This document shows positions 33,254-41,686 of a DNA stretch of 64,000 nucleotides, in pieces. How positions within the stretch are numbered: the first letter of the stretch is position 1; each line of letters opens with the position of its first letter. The stretch comes from Roseiarcus sp963759955. Its GTDB lineage: Bacteria; Pseudomonadota; Alphaproteobacteria; Rhizobiales; Beijerinckiaceae. The stretch lies in the NCBI GenBank assembly GCA_963759955.1, contig CAVXCA010000047.1, positions 62,001-126,000 of the forward strand, written 5' to 3'. The notes below the pieces were generated by a model. It searched no databases. It saw only the letters and a program-made list of their open reading frames with translations, and was not told where the DNA came from. The translations under genes were made by a program, and so were the position numbers.

Positions 33254-35440
33254 ATGGACACGATGGCGGCGATCCGGGAGACCTTCTTCCAGGAGTGCGA
33301 GGAGCAGCTCGGCGAGCTCGAGGTCGGCCTGCTCGCGATGGATGAAGGCGACACCAATCCCGAGACGGTCAACGCAGTGTTTCGCGCGGTGCATTCGATC
33401 AAGGGCGGCGCGGGAGCGTTCAAGCTCGATCGCCTGGTGCGTTTCGCGCACACTTTCGAAACGACTCTCGATCTCATCCGCAGCGAGAAGCTCGCGCCGT
33501 CGCCCGCCGTCCTGAAGACGATGCTTCGCTCGGCCGACGTCCTGGCGGATCTGGTGAAGGCGGCTCGGACCGACGAGCCGGTCGACGAAACGCGCATGGA
33601 CGCGCTGATCGACGAGCTGAAAGGCCTCGCCGACGAAGCGAACGAGGGGTCCAGCAGCGGCCAAGGCGGTGGGGAGGCCGAGGTCCTCGACTTTCAGCCG
33701 GTGATGCTGAGCATCGACGACGAGCCCCAGTTCGCCGAACCGGAGATGGCGGGCTACGCGATCAAATTCACGCCGATGCCCGATCTCTATCGCAAGGGCA
33801 ACGAGACCGTGCGGCTGCTGCGCGAACTCGCGCGCATGGGCGACGTCGCGATCTCGTGCGACGCCGGATCGTTGCCGCTTCTCGACAAGCTCGATCCCGA
33901 CGGCGCCTATCTCACCTGGCGGGTCGAACTGTCCACCAACGAGGACATCGCCGCGATCCACGAGCTGTTCGAATTCGTCGTCGACGATTGCGAGCTCGAG
34001 ATCATGCCGTCTGGCTCCCTCGCGGTCAGCGAGGAGCCTCAATCCGCGCAACTTCCGCCGATCGAAGACGTGCGGCCGGCGCCTGCGCCGCTCGCCGCGG
34101 TCCCGGCCGAAAGCCGACCGGAGCCGACGGGCGGCGGCCGCGCCCACGAGGACGACGGGCGCCCCGGGGCGCCGGCGCCGGCGGCCCAGGAAGCGGAAAA
34201 GGCGCGACCGGAACACGGCAAAGTCGAAGCCGCGGCGCCGACGATCCGCGTCGATCTCGATCGTGTCGATCGGCTGATCAATCTGGTCGGCGAGCTGGTG
34301 ATCAATCAGGCGATGCTTTCGCAGCGCGTGATGGAGGCCGGGCTCGCGCGCTCCTCGAGCGTGGCGGCGGGCCTCGGCGCGCTCGAACAGCTGACGCGCG
34401 AAATCCAGGAAGGCGTCATGGCGATCCGCGCCCAGCCGGTCAAGCCGCTGTTCCAGCGCATGTCGCGCATCGTCCGCGAATTGACCGACGCCACGGGAAA
34501 ATCGGTGCGGCTGCGAACCGAGGGCGAGGCGACCGAAGTCGACAGAACCGTCGTCGAGCGGCTCGCCGATCCGCTCACCCATATGATCCGCAACGCGGTC
34601 GATCACGGCGTCGAGAGGCCGGAGGTCCGCGAGGCGGCGGGCAAGCCCGCTCAAGGCGAGGTCAAGTTGTCGGCGGCGCACCGCTCGGGACGGATCGTCA
34701 TCGAGGTTTCGGACGACGGCGCCGGCATCGACCGGCCGCGCGTTCGCGCGATCGCCATCAAGAAGGAATTGATTCCTGCCGACGCGCAACTCAGCGACGG
34801 CGAAATCGACAATCTCCTGTTCCTTCCCGGCTTCTCCACGGCGACGACCGTCTCGAACATCTCCGGCAGAGGCGTCGGCATGGACGTCGTCAAGCGCTCG
34901 ATCCAAGCGTTGGGTGGCCGGATTTCGATTTCGTCCCGGCCGGGATTCGGATCGACGTTCTCGATGAGCCTGCCGCTGACGCTCGCGGTGCTCGACGGCA
35001 TGGTGGTCAAGGTGGCGGATCAGACTTTGGTCGTGCCGCTGACGGCCATCGTCGAAACGCTTAGGCCGAAGAAGAGCGACGTCCACGCGCTCGGGCTCGA
35101 TGCGCGGGTCATTTCGGATCGCGGCGGGTTCGCGCCGCTGATCGACGTCGGACAGGAACTCGGCTACCGCAAGACCCCGGCTGATCCGGTCGGCGGCGTC
35201 GTTCTCGTCGTCGAGACGGAGGTGAGCACGCGCTGCGCCCTCGTCGTCGACGCGATCCACGATCAGCGACAGGTCGTCATCAAGAGCCTCGAAGCGAATT
35301 ATCGCCAAGTGCCGGGCATCGCCGCGGCGACGATTCTCGGCGACGGGCGGGTCGCCCTGATCCTCGACATCGACACGTTCGTCGCGCGCACCAACCGCAG
35401 CGCGCCCGCATCCGAAGTTCTTCTCGCTGCAACGGGTTGA
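33254..35440 (+). CDS. cheA: Chemotaxis histidine kinase CheA
   Basis: A 728-residue kinase with all five modules. P1 Hpt domain with phospho-His47 (VFRAVHSIKGGAGAFKL); a P2-like region about 150-255 (IKFTPMPDLYRKGNETVRLL); a Pro/Ala/Glu-rich linker; P3 dimerisation helices (VDRLINLVGELVINQAMLSQ); P4 ATPase with N box MIRNAVDHGVE, G1 DDGAGID and G2 SGRGVGMDVVK; P5 CheW-like domain from about residue 585. It takes signals from receptors via CheW and phosphorylates CheY and CheB. Starts 18 bases after cheY1, ends 3 bases before cheW. Confidence 0.97.
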   Translation: MDTMAAIRETFFQECEEQLGELEVGLLAMDEGDTNPETVNAVFRAVHSIKGGAGAFKLDRLVRFAHTFETTLDLIRSEKLAPSPAVLKTMLRSADVLADLVKAARTDEPVDETRMDALIDELKGLADEANEGSSSGQGGGEAEVLDFQPVMLSIDDEPQFAEPEMAGYAIKFTPMPDLYRKGNETVRLLRELARMGDVAISCDAGSLPLLDKLDPDGAYLTWRVELSTNEDIAAIHELFEFVVDDCELEIMPSGSLAVSEEPQSAQLPPIEDVRPAPAPLAAVPAESRPEPTGGGRAHEDDGRPGAPAPAAQEAEKARPEHGKVEAAAPTIRVDLDRVDRLINLVGELVINQAMLSQRVMEAGLARSSSVAAGLGALEQLTREIQEGVMAIRAQPVKPLFQRMSRIVRELTDATGKSVRLRTEGEATEVDRTVVERLADPLTHMIRNAVDHGVERPEVREAAGKPAQGEVKLSAAHRSGRIVIEVSDDGAGIDRPRVRAIAIKKELIPADAQLSDGEIDNLLFLPGFSTATTVSNISGRGVGMDVVKRSIQALGGRISISSRPGFGSTFSMSLPLTLAVLDGMVVKVADQTLVVPLTAIVETLRPKKSDVHALGLDARVISDRGGFAPLIDVGQELGYRKTPADPVGGVVLVVETEVSTRCALVVDAIHDQRQVVIKSLEANYRQVPGIAAATILGDGRVALILDIDTFVARTNRSAPASEVLLAATG

Positions 35441-35443
35441 GCC

Positions 35444-35911
35444 ATGAACGAAGTAAACTTTGCCGCCAGCGGCGCCGCCTGCGAGTTCGTAGCGTTCCGC
35501 GTCGGCGTCCAGGAATTCTGCATCGACATCATGTCGGTGCGCGAGATTCGCGGCTGGACGCCCGCGACGGCGTTGCCTCATGCCCCCTCTTACGTGCGCG
35601 GCGTCATCAACCTGCGCGGATCGGTCCTGCCGATCGTGGATCTGGCCGAACGTCTGGGCTTTCCGCCCACCGACGCCACGGCGCGCCAGGTCATCATCGT
35701 CGTGCAGGTCAAGAGCCAGATCATCGGCCTGCTGGTCGATGCGGTCTCCGACATCCTCACGCAGTCGACGGAAAACATTCAGCCCACCCCGGACGTCGCC
35801 TCCGACATCGTCAGATTGTTCGTTCGCGGCGTGCTGGCGGTCGAAGGGCGCATGATCGGCCTCATCGAGCTCGACAACCTCATGTCGACTGAACTGGAGA
35901 ATGCCGCGTGA
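35444..35911 (+). CDS. cheW: Chemotaxis coupling protein CheW
   Basis: A 155-residue CheW adaptor bridging CheA and receptors. Family motifs are EFVAFRVGVQEFCIDIMSVREI near the N terminus, APSYVRGVINLRGSVLPIVDL with the conserved NLRG and P-I-V-D-L, and LVDAVSDIL. The gene starts 3 bases after cheA and its stop overlaps the GTG of cheR. Confidence 0.97.
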   Translation: MNEVNFAASGAACEFVAFRVGVQEFCIDIMSVREIRGWTPATALPHAPSYVRGVINLRGSVLPIVDLAERLGFPPTDATARQVIIVVQVKSQIIGLLVDAVSDILTQSTENIQPTPDVASDIVRLFVRGVLAVEGRMIGLIELDNLMSTELENAA

Positions 35912-36807
35912 AGAGTTCAGGAACCGCCATGGCCGAAAGCCGCGCGCGAGAACCGCTGGTCCCCGGCGAGTTCAAGATGTCGAACCGCGATTTCAGCGAC
36001 ATCGCAGCGATGCTCTACGCCGACGCCGGCATCTATCTGCCCGAATCGAAGGCGACCCTCGTCTATTCGCGACTGGTCAAGCGATTGCGCGCGTTGAACA
36101 TCGAGAGCTTTCAGGACTATTGCGAATTGGTCGGCGCGCCGGACGGCGCGGACGAGCGCCTGGAGATGTTGTCGGCGCTGACGACCAACGTGACCCGTTT
36201 TTTCCGCGAGCCGCACCATTTCGAACATCTCAAGACCCGCGTCTTGCCGTCGCTCGTGGAAACTGCGCGGCGCGGCGGAAGAGCGCGGCTGTGGTCGGCC
36301 GCGTGCTCCACCGGCCAGGAGCCCTATTCGATCGCGCTGACCCTTCTGTCGCTCGAACCCAACGCAGGCGCGCTCGACATCAAGATCTTGGCCACGGACA
36401 TCGATCCGCGTGTGGTCGCCGAAGGTCGGCGCGGGACCTATGCCGAGGCCCTGATGGCCGACGTTCCGCCCCCATTGAGGAAGCGATATTTCACGGCGAC
36501 CGGCGGCGGGGACCGTCGGGAAATGACGGCCAGCGAGGAGCTTCGCGCGCTGATCGCGTTCCGCACTCTCAATCTGAACGCGGATTGGCCGATGGCGGGC
36601 AAGTTCAGCGCCATCTTTTGCCGAAACGTCGTCATCTACTTCGACGAGCCGACGCAGCAGAGGGTCTGGAGCAAGTTCGCCTCGAAGTTGGAGCCCGGCG
36701 GCTGGCTCTATATCGGTCATTCCGAACGGGTGACGGGCCCCGCGACTTCGCGGTTCGTCAGCGACGGCGTCACCTCGTATCGGCTCAACGCCAGGAGCGG
36801 GGCATGA
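35908..36807 (+). CDS. cheR: Chemoreceptor methyltransferase CheR
   Basis: A 299-residue SAM-dependent methyltransferase that methylates receptor glutamates. The N-terminal helical domain (FSDIAAMLYADAGIYLPESK) precedes the catalytic fold with LTTNVTRFFREPHHFEHL, SAACSTGQEPYSIALTLL (SAM loop), ILATDIDPRVVAEGRRG and IFCRNVVIYFDEPTQQ. The usual beta-subdomain that binds the receptor pentapeptide is present by length. The start is taken as GTG 35908, overlapping the cheW stop (GTGA); an ATG at 35929 is an alternative. Its stop overlaps cheB (ATGA). Confidence 0.96.
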   Translation: MKSSGTAMAESRAREPLVPGEFKMSNRDFSDIAAMLYADAGIYLPESKATLVYSRLVKRLRALNIESFQDYCELVGAPDGADERLEMLSALTTNVTRFFREPHHFEHLKTRVLPSLVETARRGGRARLWSAACSTGQEPYSIALTLLSLEPNAGALDIKILATDIDPRVVAEGRRGTYAEALMADVPPPLRKRYFTATGGGDRREMTASEELRALIAFRTLNLNADWPMAGKFSAIFCRNVVIYFDEPTQQRVWSKFASKLEPGGWLYIGHSERVTGPATSRFVSDGVTSYRLNARSGA

Positions 36808-37868
36808 AGCCGGTTCGTGTCCTGGTCGTCGACGATTCGGCGACGATGCGCGGCTTGATTTCGGCGTCGCTGACCCGCGACCCCGGGATCGAGGTGGTCG
36901 GACAGGCGTCCGATCCCCTGCAAGCGCGCGAAGCGATCAAGGCGCTAAACCCCGACGTCATGACGCTGGACGTCGAAATGCCGAAAATGGACGGGCTCGA
37001 ATTTCTCGAGAAAGTCATGCGCCTGCGGCCGTTTCCCGTGGTCATGGTTTCGAGCCTGACGGCCAGGGGAGCGACCGCCACGATACGCGCCATGGAGCTC
37101 GGCGCCGTGGATTGCATCGGCAAACCGTCGATGGATCAGCCCAATTCGTTCGACGACCTGCCCACCAGAGTGAAGTCGGCGGCGTCCGCGCGCATGCACA
37201 AGCGCGCGGAAGACCGCGTCGCGCGCCCGCACCAGCGGGCGGCGGATAGCGTCGCGCAGGAGCGCCTGTCGTCCTACAAGCCGGACGGAAGGATCGTCGC
37301 GATCGGCGCCTCGACGGGCGGCGTCGAAGCTCTGATCGCGGTGCTGACCAACTATCCCGCGAATTGTCCGCCGACCGTGATCACGCTGCACATGCCGACG
37401 CCTTTCACCAAGTCGTTCGCCCGGCGTCTCGACGGGCTGACCGGGGCGCGCGTGACCGAAGGCGAAGACGGAGCGCCGCTGGAAGTCGGCCGCGTCTATC
37501 TCGCGCCGGGCAGCGCCACTCATCTCGAAGTGTCGAATTCCGGCCATTGGCGCTGTCGGCTGCAGAACGACGATCTGGTCAACGGCCATCGTCCGTCCGT
37601 CGACGTGCTGTTCTCTTCGGTGGCCAAGGCCTGTGGAGCGAGAGCGGTCGGCGTCATTCTGACGGGCATGGGGAGGGACGGCGCTGCAGGGCTGCTGGCG
37701 ATGCGCCGCGCCGGCGCCAAGACGGTCGGCCAGAACGAGGCGTCGAGCATCGTCTACGGAATGCCGAAGGTCGCCTTCGAGTGCGGGGCGGTCGAGAAAC
37801 AATTGTCGCTTGGCGATATCGGGGCGGAAATTCTGGCCCTTACGTCTGCGCAAATCGGAAAGAGCTGA
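36804..37868 (+). CDS. cheB: Chemotaxis methylesterase/glutamine deamidase CheB
   Basis: A 354-residue two-domain protein. Receiver domain with Asp56 (VMTLDVEMPKMDGLEFLEKV); linker; catalytic domain with nucleophile Ser170 in AIGASTGGVEAL, the His196 of ITLHMPTPFTKSFARRL and the later Asp of ILTGMGRDGAAGLLAMR. Phosphorylation by CheA activates removal of methyl groups, opposing CheR. ATG 36804 overlaps the cheR stop. cheY2 follows after 3 bases. Confidence 0.97.
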   Translation: MKPVRVLVVDDSATMRGLISASLTRDPGIEVVGQASDPLQAREAIKALNPDVMTLDVEMPKMDGLEFLEKVMRLRPFPVVMVSSLTARGATATIRAMELGAVDCIGKPSMDQPNSFDDLPTRVKSAASARMHKRAEDRVARPHQRAADSVAQERLSSYKPDGRIVAIGASTGGVEALIAVLTNYPANCPPTVITLHMPTPFTKSFARRLDGLTGARVTEGEDGAPLEVGRVYLAPGSATHLEVSNSGHWRCRLQNDDLVNGHRPSVDVLFSSVAKACGARAVGVILTGMGRDGAAGLLAMRRAGAKTVGQNEASSIVYGMPKVAFECGAVEKQLSLGDIGAEILALTSAQIGKS

Positions 37869-37871
37869 ACA

Positions 37872-38261
37872 ATGTCGCTCGCGGAAAAACTCCGAGTCAT
37901 GGTGGTCGACGATACGTCGGTCAGCCGGGCTCTCATCGTCGATGCGCTCGATCAGATGGGCGTGCGCGGCGTCGTGATCGCCAAAGACGGCATGCAGGCG
38001 CTCAACACACTGAAAGTGCAGCCGGTGCATCTCGTCATTTCCGACATGAATATGCCGGAACTCGACGGGCTGGGCTTGCTCAAGGGTCTGCGCGAACACA
38101 AGCCGACGAGCCGGATCGGGTTCATTCTGGTGACCGGCAGCGCCGACAAGACGCTGATCGAGCGAGGGCGGGCGTACAGCCTGAACAACTATGTCACGAA
38201 GCCCTTTACGGTGACTTCGTTGCGGGGCGCCATCGAGGCGGTGGTCGGAAGGTTGGCATGA
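37872..38261 (+). CDS. cheY2: Chemotaxis response regulator CheY (second copy)
   Basis: A 129-residue receiver: acidic pair VVDDTSVSRALIVDAL, phosphoacceptor Asp58 in LVISDMNMPELDG, Thr in ILVTGSADKT, Lys in YVTKPFTVTSL. It is quite diverged from the first CheY, with helix 1 DDTSVSR typical of the rhizobial motor-binding CheY2. The stop overlaps cheD (ATGATAG). Assignment as the motor regulator rests on operon position. Confidence 0.93.
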   Translation: MSLAEKLRVMVVDDTSVSRALIVDALDQMGVRGVVIAKDGMQALNTLKVQPVHLVISDMNMPELDGLGLLKGLREHKPTSRIGFILVTGSADKTLIERGRAYSLNNYVTKPFTVTSLRGAIEAVVGRLA

Positions 38262-38803
38262 TAGAGGCTCTGCGCCCGGACCGACGATTCAATATCGTCC
38301 AGGGCGAATATAAGGTCAGCGCTGATCCGAACGTGGTCGTTTCGACGCTGTTGGGTTCCTGCGTTGCGGCGTGCATTCGCGATCCGCTGGCGGGCGTCGG
38401 CGGGATGAATCATTTTCTCCTGCCCGGCGAGGACGGACGTTCGCGCGAGCACGAAGCCGAGCGATACGGCGACTATCTGATGGAGCTCCTGGTGAACGGG
38501 CTCATGCAACAGGGCGCGCACCGCGACCGGCTCGAGGCGAAGCTGTTCGGCGGCGCGCGGATGATGCGCGGCCTGTCCGACATCGGCCTCAAGAATGCGG
38601 AATTCGCCGAGCGGTACCTGAGATACGAAGGGATCAAGCTGGTCAGCAAGGATCTCGGCGGACAACAGGGCCGTCGGCTTCAATATTGGCCGGTCTCGGG
38701 CCGCGCCAGGCAAAGCTACGTCTCGGCGGGCTCCGGCATCGACGAAATCGAGATCGTCAAGGCGCCGGCGAGCCGCAGCTTTGGCGAGGTCGAGCTATTC
38801 TGA
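38258..38803 (+). CDS. cheD: Chemoreceptor glutamine deamidase CheD
   Basis: A 181-residue CheD. Catalytic Cys35 lies in TLLGSCVAACIRDP and His52 in VGGMNHFLLP; KLFGGARMM and IVSKDLGG-like LVSKDLGGQQGRRL are family marks. It deamidates receptor glutamines and, in other bacteria, binds the CheY phosphatase CheC. No CheC is present; a CheT-like gene follows directly. ATG 38258 overlaps the cheY2 stop. Confidence 0.95.
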   Translation: MIEALRPDRRFNIVQGEYKVSADPNVVVSTLLGSCVAACIRDPLAGVGGMNHFLLPGEDGRSREHEAERYGDYLMELLVNGLMQQGAHRDRLEAKLFGGARMMRGLSDIGLKNAEFAERYLRYEGIKLVSKDLGGQQGRRLQYWPVSGRARQSYVSAGSGIDEIEIVKAPASRSFGEVELF

Positions 38804-38807
38804 ACGC

Positions 38808-39215
38808 GTGAAGGCGGAACCCCAAGCCGTGTCGAAGAAAAAGCACGAGAAGACCCGATTGTCCCCCATTGCGACGACGCTCTGCCGCGTGACGGGAGAG
38901 CTGCGCAAAGTCGCCGCGAGGCTGGAGAAGGTGCAACACGCCGTCGGCCGGCTGGTGTTCGATTCGGCATCGCCGCGCTCCGCGCATTTCCATGACTTGC
39001 AGGACATCGACCGCGCCACTCAGGAAATCATCGGCATCGCCGCTTTCCTGGAAAAGTTGGCGAGCGACGTCCCCGCCCATTGGCTGGCCGATTCGAAAGG
39101 GGCGAGCTTGTCGATCGCGCTCCATGAGCTCGCCTCCAATCTCGGTCGCCACGAGGAGAGCGAGGCCGAGCCGAAAGAGCCCGTCGTCATCCACGAATAC
39201 GAGATCTTCGATTAG
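38808..39215 (+). CDS. CheT-like protein at the end of the che operon
   Basis: A 135-residue, helix-rich, charged protein with no named domain visible. Residues 63-72 read DLQDIDRATQ, containing a D-x-x-x-Q (Asp68, Gln72) within a predicted helix, as in the active-site helix of CheZ phosphatases (D-x-x-x-Q). In Sinorhizobium the gene after cheD is cheT, described as a CheZ-like phosphatase-motif protein; this gene holds the same place. I use the GTG at 38808, 4 bases after the cheD stop. Its stop overlaps the convergent symporter stop, leaving no terminator. Phosphatase activity is inference. Confidence 0.7.
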   Translation: MKAEPQAVSKKKHEKTRLSPIATTLCRVTGELRKVAARLEKVQHAVGRLVFDSASPRSAHFHDLQDIDRATQEIIGIAAFLEKLASDVPAHWLADSKGASLSIALHELASNLGRHEESEAEPKEPVVIHEYEIFD

Positions 39216-40681
39216 CCCGGCTGCGAAGCCGCGGGGACGGCGGCCGGCCGGGTCGCCAGGCTGACCGCCGCCGCCGCCAGCACGTTCAGCGTCAGCGCGG
39301 CGAAGCCGACGTTGACGTCGTTGGCTTTGGCGGGAAGGAACGGCAGCAGGCTGACGAAAGAGCTGTGGGTGATCGTGATATAGGCGACCGCCGCGACGCC
39401 GACGACGATTCCGGCGCCCGCGCCCTGCTTGGTCATCGGGTTCCTCGCCATCAGGCTGCAAATCAACGCGGGAAACAACTGGGTGACGAAGGCGTAGCCC
39501 ATCAGCAGCAGCGCGACGATCGTCTGGGCGCCGTTCAACGTGAAATAGACGGCGACGAGCGCGATGACGGGAACGAGGCCGCGCGCCGTCAGCGTAACCT
39601 TATCGTCCGTGAGGTCGGGCAGAAGCGCGCGCAACACGTCGTTGGCGAGGAGCGTCGCGGCCGAGAGAAGGATCATCGAGCCCGGCACCAGCGCCGTCAG
39701 CACGCCCGCCGCGCCGATGACGCCGACGAACCACGGATCGAAGGTCTGGATCGCGAGCTTGAACAGCGACAGGTCGATCTCGCCGCCGGTCAGGCCGGGA
39801 ACCTTCAGGATCGCCGCGAAGCCGCAAAAAAAGACGAACAGCAAGATCAATTGATAGAGCGGCAGGATCGCCGCATTGCGGCGGAAGATGCGCTCGCGCC
39901 TGGACGTGAGCGCCGCGCCGAACGAATGCGGCCACATGTAGAAGCCGAGCGCCGTCAACGCCACCGTCGATTGGAACCACAGCACGCTTTCGCCGGACGG
40001 CTTGAAGGTCAGGAATCCTGGTTTGGCGTCGTCGATGGCGTGGAACATTTCGGCGTAGCCGCCGTAATAATGCAGCGGCAGATAGATCCCGAGAAACACC
40101 ACGATCGCGAGGATGAGAATGTCCTTCACCACCGCGTTCCACGCCGTTCCATGCACGCCGGAGATCATGACGTAGATCGTCACCGTCGCCGCGCCGATCC
40201 AGATCGCGAGCGTCGGCGAGATCGAGCCGTAGGAGGCGATGGAAACGATGATGCCCAGGCCCTTGAGCTGCAGCACGAGATAGGGAACGAGCGCCACCAC
40301 GCCGACGAGCGCGGCGAGAATCCCGAGCCAGGGGCTGTCGTATTTCTTGGCGAAGAAATGCGACTGCGAGACCACGCGCTCCTGCTTGGCGTAGCGCCAG
40401 ATCGGCGGCAGCAGCCAATAGGACAGGATATAGGCCAGCGTGCCGTAGGCGAGGATGTAATAGGCAGGGGCGCCCTTGCCGTAGGCATAGCCGCTGCCGC
40501 CGAGAAACGTGAAGGTGGTGTAGATCTCGCCCGCGGTCAAAAGAAACACGAACGGGCCGCCGAACGCGCGCTCCGCGACGGTCCATTGCTCCAGGCTCAT
40601 GCGCAGGCCGCGGCGCGCCGCCAGGCCCAGCGCCAGCGCCATCAGCGCCGTGAGGGCGATGATGATGAGCGCGGCGTTCAT
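39212..40681 (-). CDS. Sodium:solute symporter family transporter
   Basis: A 489-residue membrane protein with about 13 transmembrane helices. SSS-family marks are FVFLLTAGEIYTTFTFLGGSGYAYG near helix 2, the WLLPPIWRYAKQERVVSQSHF segment, and VLTALVPGSMILLSAATLLANDV with the Na2-site serine-rich helix. It resembles the monocarboxylate/acetate-type SSS transporters. Its ATG overlaps the stop of a DUF3311 membrane peptide (ATGA), the usual small partner. Substrate not decidable. Confidence 0.92.
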   Translation of the reverse strand: MNAALIIIALTALMALALGLAARRGLRMSLEQWTVAERAFGGPFVFLLTAGEIYTTFTFLGGSGYAYGKGAPAYYILAYGTLAYILSYWLLPPIWRYAKQERVVSQSHFFAKKYDSPWLGILAALVGVVALVPYLVLQLKGLGIIVSIASYGSISPTLAIWIGAATVTIYVMISGVHGTAWNAVVKDILILAIVVFLGIYLPLHYYGGYAEMFHAIDDAKPGFLTFKPSGESVLWFQSTVALTALGFYMWPHSFGAALTSRRERIFRRNAAILPLYQLILLFVFFCGFAAILKVPGLTGGEIDLSLFKLAIQTFDPWFVGVIGAAGVLTALVPGSMILLSAATLLANDVLRALLPDLTDDKVTLTARGLVPVIALVAVYFTLNGAQTIVALLLMGYAFVTQLFPALICSLMARNPMTKQGAGAGIVVGVAAVAYITITHSSFVSLLPFLPAKANDVNVGFAALTLNVLAAAAVSLATRPAAVPAASQPG

Positions 40682-40896
40682 CGCTGGCCCCCGTCTTGCC
40701 CGGCCTCGGGCTTTGCGTTGACGGGATCGAGCGCGAAGACGATCGCCATCAGAGCCGACCCCACGACGACCCAGCCGACGATCCAGGCGAGCACGAGCGG
40801 CATGCCGAAAATGAGCGGCTCGACCTGATTGACGAACGCGACGCCCACGAGAATGCCGAGAACCGGCAATAGCGCCAGCCAACGAACTGCGGTCAT
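40678..40896 (-). CDS. DUF3311 small membrane protein
   Basis: A 72-residue protein with two transmembrane helices (WLALLPVLGILVGVAFV and PLVLAWIVGWVVVGSALMAI) joined by NQVEPLIFGM, the DUF3311 pattern. Such peptides are encoded just before SSS symporters and are thought to be accessory subunits. The ATG at 40896 has GGAAG upstream at 40902-40906 (minus strand). Stop overlaps the symporter start. Confidence 0.88.
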   Translation of the reverse strand: MTAVRWLALLPVLGILVGVAFVNQVEPLIFGMPLVLAWIVGWVVVGSALMAIVFALDPVNAKPEAGQDGGQR

Positions 40897-41012
40897 TTTC
40901 AACTTCCTCCGCGCGCCTGCGCGAAGCGACGGCGCTTGCAAAGCTTATGCCGGCCTTCCGCCGCCGCCAAGGCGCATTCGCGCCGGGCGCCGGTCGACGC
41001 GGGCAGGGAGGT

Positions 41013-41684
41013 TCAGCCCGCTTCGAAGTGGTGGACGCCTTTGAAGCGCTGGCGCTCGATGCGTACGTCGCGCGCCTGGAGATCGCGCAGCGCGAGGTAC
41101 GCCATCGCGGTCATCAGCGCGTCGGAGTAGGCGTCGTGCTGAGCGAGCGCGGGCAATTTCAGGTCGTCCAGCATGCTGGCGAAGCTGAGGTCGACCCGCG
41201 CGCCCGGCGGCGCGTCGCCGAACTTGCGCTCGTAATAGAGCGCCGAGGTCTCGATTCTGGGGTTGGGCAGGTCGACGCCGAGGAAGCGCCGCACGTGCTT
41301 GTTCAGCATCGCGACGTCGAATTCGAGGTAATAGCCGACCAGCGGCCGGCCGCCGATGAATTCGAGGAGATCGGGAAGCACGTCGCGCATGGCGCGCGCC
41401 TCGGCGACGTCGCTCTCGCGCAGGCGGTGAATCTTGATCGCGTCGGGCTTCATTCTCGCCTCGGGGCGCAAGGTCGCTTCGAAGCGCCCGCTGGTCAAAA
41501 TGCGCGCGCCGCGAATCCTGATCGCGGCGAGGCTGACGATGTCGTCCCGGCGCGGATTGAGCCCCGTCGTCTCGCAGTCGATCGCAACCGCTTCGTCGGG
41601 CGGCCCGGGCTCGAACAGGAAGCGGTACGCCGGCTCCTTGAGCATCGCGAGTTGGAAGGGCCGTGTGAGCCAGCGCGGCAGCAT
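41013..41684 (-). CDS. DnaQ-like 3'-5' exonuclease
   Basis: A 223-residue DEDDh exonuclease: Exo I AVAIDCETTGLNPRRDDIV (D, E), Exo II VGYYLEFDVAMLNK (D), Exo III AQHDAYSDALMTA (His, Asp). It starts 2 bases after the DUF294 gene. This exonuclease beside a DUF294 cNMP/CBS protein and an SSS symporter is a recurrent arrangement in proteobacteria. Why an exonuclease should sit there is not known. It is not the replicative DnaQ, which would be longer and contact DnaE. Confidence 0.9.
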   Translation of the reverse strand: MLPRWLTRPFQLAMLKEPAYRFLFEPGPPDEAVAIDCETTGLNPRRDDIVSLAAIRIRGARILTSGRFEATLRPEARMKPDAIKIHRLRESDVAEARAMRDVLPDLLEFIGGRPLVGYYLEFDVAMLNKHVRRFLGVDLPNPRIETSALYYERKFGDAPPGARVDLSFASMLDDLKLPALAQHDAYSDALMTAMAYLALRDLQARDVRIERQRFKGVHHFEAG

Positions 41685-41686
41685 CG

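Noticed and set aside
33251..35581. Minus-strand open frame of 776 codons opposite cheA
   Set aside because: No domain is visible and its codon pattern mirrors cheA; CheA motifs on the plus strand are complete.
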